Below, piece by piece: positions 34,301-47,379 of a stretch of 64,000 bases of DNA. Within the stretch, counting starts at the first letter, position 1, and the number at the start of each line of letters is the position of its first letter. The translations under genes were made by a program, and so were the position numbers. The notes below the pieces were generated by a model, which searched no databases, was not told the origin of the DNA, and worked only from the letters and a program-made list of their open reading frames with translations. Origin of the DNA: Eucommia ulmoides (lineage: Eukaryota > Streptophyta > Magnoliopsida > Garryales > Eucommiaceae); NCBI GenBank assembly GCA_016647705.1, contig CM028335.1:42039026-42103025 (forward strand). Reading direction: 5' to 3'.

Positions 34301-35271
34301 TGGTGACGAAATTGGGTTAAGAATCCAGACCCAGGAACGGCACCAACTAGGAAACTAGAAGGGAATTGGGCAGAGGCCCAATATAGGAGGCCATTAGCTT
34401 AACTCAGATAAAGGCCAGTAAGAAGGCCCATGGATTAGATTAGGCAGGCTCGATAAAAAGGCCCATCGTTCAGTCGGAGCAAGCCTAGGGTAATGATCCA
34501 AAACAACGATCCATTACAAGGATCCAATAAGTGGAAAACCAAAGACCTTAACTCAGTCAAACCCATACTCCCACTATGCACTAAGTTCTGACCAAACTAC
34601 CAACAATGTAACAAGGGATCGTGGGAAGAGACCAGGTCATCCATACCAACGGCTTCTATCTAATGACTTAGAGTTCAAGTATAAAAAGAAAAAGGTATCA
34701 AGTTATTTATTTACACAATCTTTTGCTCATACAAAAAATAAACTAACTTATTCTCACACTGGAGGTTTTTTGGCTGACACTACACTGGTGTCATCCTTAG
34801 TATTTTTGGTTTTGCAGGTTCATTGGAGATTTTATAGCTACGTCATTTGGCACCGTCTATGGGAAACTAATAAAAAATTCTCTTGTGCTAACATGAGACA
34901 ACTACACATGAGAGTAATTAGTCAGGATACACTGTTACAAGAAACTACCTGTACTTTAGTGGAAGTCCAAGTAGAGGTTAAAGCTAACATTCCACAAGGG
35001 GTTCAAGGCACCAACGCAAAATACCACGCTTTGGCCTTAAGAACTACAGATATGGAAAATGTAATAATGTAGTAGAAGAAAACCTGCGAAAGAGGGTTTA
35101 GGAGGAGCCCAATGATGATGGATCTAAAGAGGAGGCAGAGTCCCTAGAAGTGCCAGAACCATCGTCCAAAGCATTGAGAACAGTGCAAGGAGGGGCCAAA
35201 GACCTCCTAGTGGGAGAGCAAAGAATGGTCAATAGTTCGGAAACAACGGTCTTTCTCAAAGAGATCAGAGT
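34301..35271 (+). mobile_element. Ty3/gypsy element G1: LTR, PBS and start of interior, truncated
   Basis: The probable LTR is 34301-34845 (TGGTGACGAA...CTACGTCA) with a TATA motif GTATAAAAAG at about 34678. It is followed by TTGGCACCGTCTATGGGAA (from 34847), the decayed form of the TTTGGCGCCGTCTGTGGGAA primer site of many plant Tat-type gypsy elements. Then come about 400 bp of leader/gag-like DNA with no intact frame. The element is cut at 35271/35272 by the end of LTR A and its remainder was not located. Confidence 0.6.
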
Positions 35272-36893
35272 TAACACACCCCGAATTTTGATAGCGGAAA
35301 AAATAGAAATTAGGAAGAAAAGGAAAACAACTTTTCATTTCTCCCTCTCTAAGTTCTCTAAATCCGTTAATTTTGAAATAGTTTTTTAAGGGATTTTCTG
35401 GGCGTCAGCTTTGAAAAACTTCTTGGGCCAGGATTTTATGTCGAAAATAGAGTCGCCACCTAGTATAGGGTTAAATGGTATGCTGGGTTATTGGTAGTTT
35501 TTAGAAATTCATTTTTACTTTGAAATGGACCGTGTTTTGACTTCATAAAGGTCTATGTACCAGAGATATTCTTCAAGTTCAGGGGTCGGTTATGCTCGAG
35601 GAATGTCTTACACACCCCAAGACACCCTTCCATAAACGGTTGCTTAGTCTAAATGAATATTCACTGTTAAACAATACCCGAGTAATTTTCTTTGATTTAC
35701 TTGAACAAAACAATTTCTTTTTTTTTTCTTTTCTTTTTTTTTATGTATTTTTTACATGATTAAAATTGGTAAATGATTTGACTATCTATATGCAACTACA
35801 ACTAAAGCAGATTGAAATGAAAATATTTTTTGTATTTTTTTGACATAATAAAAGCAACAAACTATACTAATCTATACTATTCTAGACAGCAACAACCCAA
35901 TAACAGTTTATGAGGAACATAAATATAACCTATGGAACTTTATATAGATTTCCTACATATCTCTGTTTTCACAGTAAATCAGGTCGACATGTAGTTCCAA
36001 CATGCAAACTAAACTAAATTATTTGGATATGTGACCGAACCCCCACGTGGGTTGCCTACGTATCTCATATCAAAGAGAATCAGGTTATTACATAGTTTAT
36101 TTATGTTAAGGTTAAAACTGATTATATTATTAAAGGTGATTGAACCCTTACGTGGGTTACCTACATACTTTGGGAGGTAATCAAAGATCATGTCATCACG
36201 TAGTTCATTTATGTTAAGTTGAAAACTGGTTGGTCGGGTTGATTATAGTTGGTTTTAGTTATTAAAAAATGCATGAATCATAACATGACACATACGTAAC
36301 CTATTTGATTTTATCAAGAACACCTTGGCTGAACTACTTTGTTTTGACAAGTTAATGTTAGTATGTGAGTTGTTAGTTGAAATTGAAAAGAAATATCATA
36401 TATTTATGCCATCCCTACTCGTAACTAAGAAAAAATAGAAGGGTTTTTTTAAGAAGAATCACACATATCCCTGAAGGAACAGAGGCCCTCCTCCCTCTAT
36501 CCCGGATTTTTAGCCACAAGGGTCTGTCGGTGTAGTGTATATATATAGGGTGCTTGTCCACTAGCCTACCACAATCTTGACATTTAGCAGAAAGTAAATT
36601 GATCATTAACAGTTATATGATTGGATTAACAGTTAGTAAGGAGTTGGTTTGAAGTGTTTTTGAGAGAATCGTAGAGACTATGCATAACTCATGGTATGAT
36701 AGTTGTTTTGTTTGAATCCTCACATGTTCTTAACATATTCTCGAATGATTTGAGTCCTCACATGTTCATTGATCTTCTTGAGATAGTTTTGTATGATTTG
36801 GACATAGTTTGATGATTATAACAAAAATTATGTGTTATTTAGTTTATTATGGTTTGTATGTGTTATATACAAGAAATTAATGCATACATACTA
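35272..36893 (-). repeat. LTR A (gypsy), part 1: R-U5 end
   Basis: Minus-oriented. Its terminal CGGGGTGTGTTA (plus TAACACACCCCG at 35271-35282) and GCTATCAAAATTCG block match the end of LTR B (TTCGCTATCAAAATCCAGGG at 56520-56540). It carries two CACGTGGGTTGCCTACGTATC-type motifs (36040-36065, 36150-36170). It is interrupted at 36893 by the copia element and continues at 52503; the TACTA duplication at 36889-36893 and 52503-52507 proves the join. Confidence 0.85.
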
Positions 36894-37594
36894 TGTTGGC
36901 CTAATGATCTACCCAAGAGGGGTAGGTGAATTGGGTAGTTATAAAAAATTCAAGCAAATTCTTATCTTTTAACACTTAAATAATGAAATAATTAATTTAA
37001 TCCTAAACCAATTATTCTCTTTATAATGTAGTGGATAAGTGTTATTTATTCTAGGTGCACAACCAAATAATAAGAAATAAATAAAATAAAGAAAATAGCA
37101 CACAAGGATATATCCTGACTCACCAAGTTACTCTTGACTAATCCAGTCCTTCGAGCCTCACGGAAATTCGCACCCACTAAACCACTTGATTCTTTCAACA
37201 GGTAGGAACCAAACCTTTATACAATGATTCTTTTACAAGTTCAGAATTAACCTTTACAATTCCCTTTTCACAGGTTAATGAAGAATCTTATCTTTTTTCT
37301 TTTCAGGTTAAAGACTAGCCAAATTCTTTTACCAGACTAAGAATTAAACCTCACAAAACACTCTAAATATCATTTTCACGGGTAAGGATAGAACTATTAC
37401 AAATCACTCAAATTTAATTCTAATAAGGAAGAATCAAGCTTAACTCTTTTCAAGGGAAAAGAGTAACCTAACCTTTTTATACAATAGGTAAAGATTAAAC
37501 CTCAATCTCTTTATTGGAAGAGATCGAAACCCAAGCTACACCTAATTAGATACTTCCAATTGTATCTAATCCGAACAAACACACCAATTACAAG

Positions 37595-40063
37595 TGTTGG
37601 CTCAGTAGAATACCCAAGAGGGGGGTGAATTAGGTAATTAAAATATATCAGAATAAAACTTGATAAATCAAATAATTAATTTTAAGCCTAAATTAATTAT
37701 TATCTTTATAACACAGCGGAATAATATTATCAATCTAAGTGCATACCCAAACAATAAAAATAAACAAATTAATAATGTAGCACACCAAGATATATCCTGG
37801 TTCATCAAGGTACTCTTGGCTAGTCCAATCCTACGAGCTCCACAGAGATTCGCACCCACTAATTCTCAAGATCCCTTTAAAGGTAGGAACCAAACCTAGA
37901 CACCGATTCTTTTACAAGCTCAGAATCAACCTTTATAATTTCTTTTTCCAAAGTTCAAGAATAACCTCTACTTTTTACAGACTCAAGAATAACCAATCTT
38001 TTTACAGACTAAAGATTAATCTAATTCTTTTTCTTTTTTTTTACTATGGCTCAAGAATCAAAACCTCATAAAACACTTCAACTATCCTTTTTCTCAGGTA
38101 AGAAAGGAACCTTTACAAATCACTCACAAAGCAATTCTATCCAGGAAGAATTACTACCTCAATCTTTTTACAAGAAGAGATTGAAACCGAGCTACCCTCG
38201 ATTAAACATCCCCAATGGTATTTAATCCGTCACAACTCACCAATACAAAAATTAATAAGAATGAAATCCCACTTGAAACTTCTACCACCCCAGATAAACA
38301 ATAACTCGATTAATATCCCAACTAGTGATAGAAATATGTGAGATATAAAAATTTGATTTTAACAAAAATATGGGTAGCAAATTAGAGCACGTAATCAAAT
38401 TCAAGAAATTGTTTATAAAAATATTTTCTTAAAAAATCAGAAATAATTTCTAAGATCAATTTTCAAATATAGAATAAATAAAACGTTAAGTAATATGAAA
38501 AGATCTCACCCGGAATCCACAGAAATAATGATTAGAATAATGTAGCTTTAAATCCGATAGCAGTAAAGATAAACAACAATTGATCTTCAAGATCTTCTCT
38601 TAGAAAAGCTCACAATATTTCAGAAGGATAACTCTTATAAAAGCTCACAAATAATATGATATGATTTCTCTATTTTTTTACTGCTTAATTGCTAATAAAA
38701 TTCGCAGGTCTATTTAAATGCATATATAATCAGTCTTCTAACGGTTAGTTTACAAGTGTCATGACAATAAAAAACTCTTATAGACCCCTTATAACATAAG
38801 AACTTCATTTCAAATGAGTGATGTTTTATTTAGGGGGAGAATTCTAATACTATGTTTTAATCAAAAGGGAGAGAAATTTAAAAATTATGCTTTATTGAGT
38901 ATTTTTAAATTGTGAATTATTGAAATCTTCATTATGATGTTTAAATGAGTTAAAGAACCCATCCTCGGATTCAGGGGGAGTGTGGTTATATTTTATTTTC
39001 AAAGAAAATATCAAAGTTAATTGTCATCATAAAAAATGGGGAGATTGTTGATTCCAAGATTTTAATGAACAATTAAGTATTGATGTTTTGGTGGAATTAA
39101 GGTTTGATCAAGTGTTTCAATGATTTAAAGTTGTTTTCAATTTCACTTAAAAATAACTTTCAAAATTTTCAATTAAATCCCCAAAGTATTTCTCAATCTC
39201 AATTAATAAGAATATAAACTATTTCAAGTTCCAAATTGAGAAACATTAATATTTAATGTACCAAATCAATAGGATTTAATTAATATATGAACTATATCTT
39301 AAATATCATCAAATCCCTTAAATCTCTCTCAAATCCTAAAAAAAAACGACTACTTTTAGATATGATTTCAGATCAAACATTATCCTGAAAAAGATCACTC
39401 AGTCGACTGCCCAGTTGATTGGAAGATTCTGGAAGTAGCCTATTCAGTTCATCGGTCAACCGCTCGGTCGACTCTTTGATTCAGAGAGTTTGTTTATCTT
39501 TCACCGGTCGACCGTTTGGTTGACTCGCAGATTCAGAGAGTTCAATTGTTTTCACCGGTCGACCTGTCGGTCGACTCTTCGATTCAGGATGTTTCAGCTT
39601 CTTTCTCCAGTTGACTCCTCAGTCGACTGCTACCTTCTACATCTATTCTCTAATCTTGTTTTTAATACATTTTCTTTTACAGTTTCGCCCCTTTATCTAT
39701 TTTCTCTCTTAAATAAGTTCCACTAATATTCTTATATTTCATTTTAGTTATTCAAAATTATTTCTTTTCAAATCACATAGGAGCAAATAAATTCATCTTA
39801 TCAAAACACACATAAATAATAAAAACATTTTGTGCCGTGTGTGTGTTCCTAAATGGGATATTAAGAGTTAAGATTCACCTGGGTTGTTTTTCCTAATTTC
39901 TTCAAACTCTTAATATTTCTTCATCATCTTGATATCTTCATTTAGCATCCATTCAATTTGACGTCTTCATCACTAGAATTTTAAATCACTGAAACACTCA
40001 ATTAAACATTAGTTCCACCAAAATATCAATACTTAATTGTTCATCAAAATCTTAGGATCAACA
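37595..40063 (-). repeat. 3' LTR of C1-b with inverted insert
   Basis: 2469 bp including the plus-oriented fragment at 38819-39132. Palindromes GGTCGACCG and CAGTCGACTG at 39400-39640. Confidence 0.9.
38819..39132 (+). repeat. Inverted fragment spanning interior end, PPT and LTR start
   Basis: Plus-oriented, while the host LTR is minus. 38819-39045 matches the 3' end of the C1 interior (GGGGGAGTGTGGTTATATTT, then AAAAAATGGGGAGAT) and 39046-39132 matches the first 87 bp of the LTR (TGTTGATTCCAAG...). Its counterpart on the minus strand is 39977-40285. No target duplication at its ends. Confidence 0.85.
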
Positions 40064-41500
40064 ATCTCCCCTTTTTGATGATGACAATTAACTTTGATAT
40101 TTTCTTTAAAACAAAAATATAACCACACTCCCCCTGAATCCGATGATGGGTTTTATAACTCATTTAAGCAACATAATGAAGATATTATAAACCATAATCA
40201 ATAAAGCACAAATTTAATGAATAAACTCCCCCTTAATAACACATCAACTAATTCTCCCCCTATTAATAAAACATCAACTAATTCTTCCCATTTGTCATCT
40301 TTAAAAACAAATTTAAGTAGGAGGGGAATACACAAGTAATTCACTCTAGACAAACATCATAAAAAGCTCATTGGATAAATTTTGAAAATAAGACTCATTT
40401 GAATAAATAACTTTTTAAGCACAAAACATCAATACTATGTGGATCATTTTTATAGATAAATATAAAGTCTACTCAATCCAACGAAATCCACACCAAAAAC
40501 ATCTTTATAAGCATGCAATCTTCCTTTATCAAATTGTAAATGAATAATATTTATGCATAGGTGAATAATCATAACATTTCAGTAATATAACATGATATTA
40601 ATTTTTCATAAGCATATTAACTCTTTTGATTTATCAACAAAACTCATCTTTTAATATAAACATGACATAATATTACCCTTCTTATAAACACTTCTCCCCA
40701 TATATAATTGTAAACAAGTCAATTCATTCTTAGGAGAATAAATTTGAGGCAATCAAAATCTTTCAACAATGTAGCATACAATCATATAATTATCAATTAA
40801 GTCCACATGCCTTACTCACGATACCAAATAATGTCATCCTTTTATAGAAACAAACCATATGTTCTTTAACACACTAAAATAGAAAGTATTTCTTAAACAT
40901 TTCATCAATCATAAATCTAGTGCATGCATAATTAAGGATAAGTGCATATTTCTCTCATAAAATCTCATTTCTTTTTTAGAATTAATACTCGTTTATAAAT
41001 TAATAGACCTAAAACATAAGAACATATTATCATGCATTAGGAAGCATAAAAACTATGCTCAATCCAACTTATTTGGATAAAAGTAAATAGCATGAATGAT
41101 AGCCCATTATACAAATAATCCTACTAAAAATCATATTCAATAAATAATTAGTATTATTTAGTAAGATCACAAATACTCGATTAATCCTCTAAATCACATA
41201 ACATGTTTTATAATTAACACATGATTACTACTTAATGTAAACACATAAAAAAATGTTAATATCGCCTAACTAAATGTGATTCTCATAATCACCCTACACT
41301 GTTTCTAAGTCAACAACTGAATACATAATTGAAAATAGGTCTTAGAAACCATCACAACTTACCTATTTGGTAAGTCGGGACTCTCCATCTTTAACAAATT
41401 TAATAAATTTAAAATGCAGAGGGTTAGGAGTACCTTTTCTATCTTTTGGGGTGACTTTACTTTTTACCTCATTTGAGCTCATAATTGATTTGGGTGCGCA
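40064..41500 (-). other. Non-coding 3' interior of C1-b
   Basis: Very AT-rich, no frame above background. It occupies the place where pol should be. Confidence 0.7.
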
Positions 41501-41521
41501 ATTCTTCTTGAATTGTTCGTA

Positions 41522-42374
41522 TCATCTCTTCCTTTGATCTTTTCTATTTGATTTATTGAAGATTCTCTTTTCTTGGATCGCTTGTGGTTTCCTTGTGCTA
41601 TCCCACCTTGGCTTTAATACAACTTTTCTCTTAGCACATATCTCTTGTGGTTTCTTTACAACTTCACCTTGTGTCTTTAATGTATCTTTTAGCTTTGCAC
41701 ACGTCGCTTGTGAATTTGGCTTTGATATAAACTCTTTAACTATTCCTTCAGGTCTACTTCCAACACTTTGTAATTCTGCATAAGACATTTCAACAATTTT
41801 CTTCGGTATCCATTTCATTTTGGATCCGTCCTTGTTAGATATAACCTTAGGGTTCTGAAACGGATGAAACTTTAAAATGCCCAACCCTATTGCAATGATA
41901 ACATCTCAAATCTGATTTATCATAAAAAGCACGAGATGTAAAATATAAATCATTTTTAACAATAGAAGCATAACTATCACTGGCCTGTGATGAAAGATGA
42001 GACGATGAAGCATATTCACTTTGCCTAAAAAAATCATTTTCAGAATCTCTCGAAGTAGACTTAAGGTCGGATTTTGATTTTTCAAAATTTTTCTTAAGTA
42101 AATTGATTTTAGAAACAAAATCTGACATTTGCTTGGAAATCATATCAAATTTAGTTTTTAAAACTCTATTTTCATTTTCAAGAGAATCCACTTTAGAGAG
42201 CAAATTATTAATTTCAAAAACAACTTCCAAAAATTCTTTTGAACCACAATAATCATCCAAATGCATTTTAGATTTTCGAACACTTTTTCCACCACTTTCA
42301 AAAGAAACAATTTTTCTTTTTAAACTCAAGCTCTCTTCACCAAAAAGTAGTGTGAAAGAAAATAATTTTTCCAT
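41522..42374 (-). pseudogene. gag C-terminal remnant of C1-b with coiled coil and zinc knuckle
   Basis: A 175-codon minus-strand frame (42374 to 41847) has a long heptad-patterned helix (EINNLLSKVDSLENENRVLK, then MISKQMSDFVSKINLLKKNF) and a Ser-rich linker. It ends in CYHCNRVGHF, a CCHC knuckle whose last Cys is lost by a frameshift. A second, overlapping frame (41884 to 41522) continues with KMKWIPKK, the counterpart of the QIWVPKGTK motif before the protease in copia polyproteins. Start and N-terminal gag are missing. Not functional. Confidence 0.7.
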
Positions 42375-42559
42375 AACAATATGGATATTTTATTATTATC
42401 ATTTCCATCACTACCACTAAAATCATAAACCACATTATCATATACACATTTACCACCATCAAAAGAAGATACACAAAATACATCATCCATGGTGTGTGCA
42501 CGTGACCGGTTTAGCTAGGATGTTAAGCCTAATAAGCTAAAATCAGCTTTGATGCCAAT

Positions 42560-43523
42560 TATTGGCCCAGTAGAATACCTAAGAGGGGGGGGGGGAATTG
42601 GGTAATTAAAAAATAATCAGAATAAAAATAAATAAATCAAATATTTAATTTTATGCCTAAATTAATTATTATCTTTATAACACAACGGAATTAATCAATC
42701 AACTAGGTGCACACACAAACAACAAAAATAGACAAATTAAGAAAGCAGTACACCAGAGATTTATAGTGGTTCACCAAGCTACTCTTGTCTAATTCAGTCT
42801 CCCGAGCTCCACAGAGGTCGCACCCACTAAAATCAAGATTCCTGAAACTGTGCGTTCAGTCGACTGCCCAGTCAACTGAAGGATACAAGAAGTAGCCCAT
42901 GCACTTAATTGGTCGACTCCTCAGTCGACTCGCAGATTTAGAGAGTTTGCCAAACTTCCATCGGTCGACCGCTCTGTCAACTCGTAGATTCAGAGAGTTT
43001 GCCAAGCTTCTATCGGTTGACCGTTCTGTTGACTTGCAGATTCAAAGAGTTCATCTTCTTTCTCCGGTCGACTCCTCAGTCGACTGCCCCCTCCTGAATC
43101 TCTTATTTGATCTCGTTTTTAACTTACTTTCTTTTACAATTTTGCCCCTTTATCCATATTTATATTCAAATGAACTCCACTAATACTCTTATATTCTATT
43201 TTAGTCATTCAGAAATATTTCTTTTTAATTCACATAGAAACAAATAAATATACTCAACAAAAACACACATAAAAGATAAAATTCATTTTGTACCGTGTGT
43301 GTGTGTTCCTAAATGGGATATTAAGAGTTTATATTTACCTGGGTTGTTTTCCCTAATGTCTTCAAACTCTTAATACTTCTTTATCATTTTGACATCTTCA
43401 TTTAGCATCCATTCACTTTGACATCTTCATTATTGGAACTTTAAATCACTGAAACACTTGATCAAACATTAGTTCCACCAAAACATCAATACTTAATTGT
43501 TCATCAAAATCTTGGGATCAACA
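42560..43523 (-). repeat. 5' LTR of C1-b, internally deleted
   Basis: 964 bp. It follows the 3' LTR closely from TATTGGCCCAG to CACCCACTAA, then jumps to CAGTCGACTGCCCAG, the start of the palindrome array, skipping about 1.2 kb. Palindromes 42850-43085. Confidence 0.9.
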
Positions 43524-44372
43524 ACAAGAATTGATGAATTTAATCTCATTCGGAGCTTCTACCACCTCAAATCAATTTAACTTAATTAATGTCCTGAATT
43601 TACTAGTGATAGAATATTATGTGAGGAATTCAAATTCTAATTATAATAGATATGGGTGGCACAAAAATAAGCACGTAATCAAATTATCACAAAAATCGTC
43701 TTAAAATACTTTTTATGTTCTTTAAAGTTCAAAAACGATTTCACAAAGATTTTATATCGAAGTAAGCAATAATAATGTAAAATCACAATTAAAAACAAAA
43801 GCTTGGAATGATCTCACCAAGATAACTACCGAAAGATTGAATAAGAATCGTAAGGCCACTTAAATCAGTGACGCCAAAACACTTAGGACTATTTCTTAAG
43901 AATTTTTCTCACAAAAATGATCTCTCAAGAAAATATCAGAATAAAGACTCTTAGAAAGCTCAGGAACGATTAGTTCTTGATGGAAGTGATGTCTTGATCT
44001 AAAACAAATGCACATCTATTTAAACTAATTTGAAACAGGCCCTCTTACGGCTAGTTCTCATAAGATATGACAATTAAATATAAATATAGACCTCATTAAT
44101 CAATAACATTTAATCCTGGTCCAATTCAGTTAAATATGGATTTTAAAATATTCAATTAAGTCCCCAAATTAATTCTCAATCTCAAAATAAATAGGTAGAA
44201 AGTATTAAATGAACTAAATTGAGAAACACCAATATTTTATGTACCATATCTATAGGGATATCTAAATAGGAGTAACATATTATCAATATATTCAAATCCC
44301 TAAGATATCTCCAATAGATTTGCCAAAAAAAGACTAGTAACGACTAGTTTTGATCAAATCCCGAAAATCCTC

Positions 44373-44564
44373 GAAATGTGAAACAACCCAGTTGGTTGAC
44401 CGAGCTCTGGCCATTAGTCGACCGATGGATACAGGATGTATCCTAGTCTTCTCTCAAACACAGGTTGAGAAATGTGAAACAACCCAGTTGGTTAACCAAG
44501 CTCTGGCCATCAGTTGACTGATGAATACAGGATGTATCCCAGTGTTTTCTCAAACATAGGTTGG
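44373..44564. repeat. 96 bp tandem duplication with palindromic words
   Basis: Two units, each starting GAAATGTGAAACAACCCAGT, at 44373 and 44469. They carry diverged versions of GGTTGACCG and AGTCGACCG. The 5' LTR (around 51825-51905) has one unit. Confidence 0.9.
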
Positions 44565-45639
44565 TTGACCGATCCCCCATGGGTCGGTTGACCGATTGAT
44601 ACAGAATGCATTCTTAGGCCTAATTTCGGCCCTGATCGGTTGACCGATCAATACAAGGAGTTTAGCTTTCGGCCATCGATTGATCGATCTCCCTTGCTCG
44701 GTTGATCGATCGATTCAGAGACTCTCCATTTTCCAACCCTTGCCCATCGGTTGATCGAACCCTATGGTCGGTTGACCAATTGTTGCTACAATAATATCCC
44801 TCTCAATATATTTCAACTCCAAACTTCGACGTTTTCAACCCTTTAGCGTGATTTATTTTATCTGTTAACTAAATTAACACCAATAATCAATTTTAAACAC
44901 TAATCTTGCTTAAGTCAAATTTCTTTTTTCAATTTCACATTGGAGTAAATATTTAAACAATTATTAGGACCATCATTTAAACACACATAAATATAAATCA
45001 TTTTTGTGTCGGGTGTGATCCTAACCGGGATACAATAAGAGTAAAAAAGATTTGAGTTGTTTTCACCTAGAATCCTCAGAATCTTCAATCCCTTAATGTC
45101 CGTCTCTACATCCTTCATAATTACTTCATGATGTTATCTTGATTGGAACTTTTTGAATTGAAACACTCAATAAAAACATTAATTCTACCAAAACATCATC
45201 ACTTAATTGTCCATCAAAATATTAGGATCAACAATCTCCCCATTTTTTATGATTATAATTAAATTTGATGTTTTCTTCAAAATATGAATGTAACCACACT
45301 CCCCCTAAATCCGAGGACGATTTTTTTAACATGTTAAGGCATAATCATAAAGATAATTCAAAAACCTATAAGATATTCAACGAAACACAAAATATGATTA
45401 ATCAAACAATTAAGATGATCATATCAACAATGTTCTCCCCCTATATCAGTGCAATACTTAGGCAAACAAATTCTAAACATTAACTAACTCATTTTAAGGG
45501 CAACCATTGTTTTCCCTTTATGTCTTCCCTATTTTATCTATTAATTCAATAAAATAAAGATATTCAATAAGCATCAACATATTCTCCCTCTTTGTTATCT
45601 CAAAAAATGGGGAAGGGGAACAAAAAACACTACTCTAGG

Positions 45640-47100
45640 CAAACATTATTATTCCTAGCCATACCTAAACCTCGGATAATTTTCACAAACTGATCTTCCG
45701 CTAAAGGTTTGGTAAATATGTCAGCAAGCTAGTAAGAGGTATCAAAATACTCAATAATAATGTCCGTTTTCTAAATATGATCACAAACAAAATGATGTCT
45801 AATCTCTATATACTTAGTTTGTGAGTGCTATATAGGATTCCTACTCAGACAAACAACACTTTTATTATCACAATAGATTGGAACTTCCTCCATACATACT
45901 CCAAAATCATTTAACTATTGCTTAATATATAAAATTTGGGCACAACAGTTACCAGATGCCATGTACTCAGCCTCAGTAGTCGATCCGACTATTAAATTTT
46001 GTTTCTTGCTAGACCAAGAAACCAAATGACTATTAAATGACATGACCCGCTTATGCTTTTCCGCTTGACTTTGCAATCGGCAAAATCAGTGTCGAAATAG
46101 CTTATTAACTTGAAATCACTCCTTATAGGATACCATGACCCTAGGTCAGTCGTCTATTTTAAATATCGAAATATTCGCTTAACCGCAGTTAAGTGCGATT
46201 CTTTAGGACAAGACTGAAATCTAACACATAAAAAAACACTATACATAATGTCAGGTCTACTAGCAGTTAAATACAACAAACTATCAATCATACCTTGATA
46301 CATTTTTTCATTTATGTTTTTGCCCGTATTATCTTTGTCTATCTTTATAGCTGTTGCCATGAGAGTTTTGTACTCTTTAACACCATCCAAGCAATATTTT
46401 TTAGCAACTCCTTGGTATATTTAGCTTGGTTTATGAAGATCCCTTCTTTAGTTTACTTGATTTGCAACCCAAGGAAGAAATTCAACTTTCCCATCATGCT
46501 CATTTCAAATTCAACCTATTTTAGCAATCTCTTAGGAAATATCCAAAAATAATATCATCAACATAAATTTGTACTAATAGGATATCAAAATTAGTTTGCT
46601 TAATAAATAGTGTTATATCACTAAGACCCCTCCAAAAACTATTTTCGATCTAATATCGACTAAGTCTCTCATACAAAGCTCTCGAAGCTTGTTTGAGCCC
46701 ATACAATGCCTTACGAAGTTTAAACACGTGATCAGGAAATTTATCGCTCTCAAATCCTAGGGATTGTTCCACATAAACCTTTTTCGCTAGGAAGCCATTC
46801 AAAAATGCACTCTTTACATCCATTTGATATAATTTAAAATTACGTGAGCAAGCAAACGTGAGTAGCGTTCTAATAGCTTCTAATCTAGCCACAGGTGCAT
46901 AGGTTTCATCATAATCAATTCCCTCCTCTTGATCATAGCACTGTGCAACTAATATTGCTTTATTTCCAATTACTATACTAGTTTCATCCTTTTTATTTCG
47001 AAAAACTCATTTTGTACTAATTATTGGATGAAAACCCGGTCTAGGAACTAGAGACCAGATTTTATTTCTCTCAAATTGAACTAACTCTTCTTGTATCGTG
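45640..47100 (-). pseudogene. copia RT and RNase H of C1-a
   Basis: The RT reads PVARLEAIRTLLTFA, then KLYQMDVKSAFLNGFLAKKV, then KLRKALYGLKQASRALYERL and the active site QIYVDDIIFG (about 46542-46571), so the YVDD pair is intact. Then follow MYQGMIDSLLYLTASRPDIM and the RNase H region with LVSWSSKKQN-like, TEAEYMASGNCCA, YCDNKS and LADIFTKPLAEDQF blocks down to about 45670. Frames shift at about 46660, 46570, 46440 and 46150, with several stops. Inactive. Confidence 0.9.
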
Positions 47101-47379
47101 AAGATCCAAGATTTATCAGTTAACGCCTCATTCACATTCTTAGGCTCAATTTGAGATAGAAAAGCAAAATTAATAATATGTCTATGGGAGGAACGAGTAC
47201 TTACACCTCTTTCGAAATTATCAATGATTTCTTTTACCGAGTGTCCCGATACTGTCTTTATAGCTCTTGGTAACGCCGAATTCTCTCCCTCAGGCTCCTC
47301 TTTTTGAGGTTCTTTTGTTATATTATCGCCTTGGTTTTGTTTATTTAAAGTACTTGCATCATTATCTCCAAAACCTTTC

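Larger units (their letters stand above)
37595..43523 (-). mobile_element. Gag-only copia relative C1-b nested in C1-a 3' LTR
   Basis: Perfect TSD ACAAG (37590-37594, 43524-43528). 3' LTR 37595-40063; 5' LTR 42560-43523; PBS TGGCATCAAAGCTG (decayed Met type, minus strand, about 42545-42558); purine tract AAAAAGGGGAGATTG just above 40063. The interior is only 2.5 kb with a gag C-terminal remnant and no pol, so it is non-autonomous. The two LTRs differ in length by 1.5 kb: the 3' LTR has gained a 314 bp inverted fragment and the 5' LTR has lost about 1.2 kb. Confidence 0.9.
36894..45233 (-). repeat. 3' LTR of C1-a (split)
   Basis: The pieces are 36894-37594 and 43529-45233, together about 2.4 kb. 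They are joined by the ACAAG duplication of the inserted element. A 96 bp tandem duplication is at 44373-44564 and the palindrome array at 44390-44785. Confidence 0.9.

Noticed and set aside
34770..35072. 100-codon open frame near the G1 LTR
   Set aside because: It starts inside the LTR and runs across the primer-binding site, so it is not a real gene; only the part after 34894 could be gag leader.
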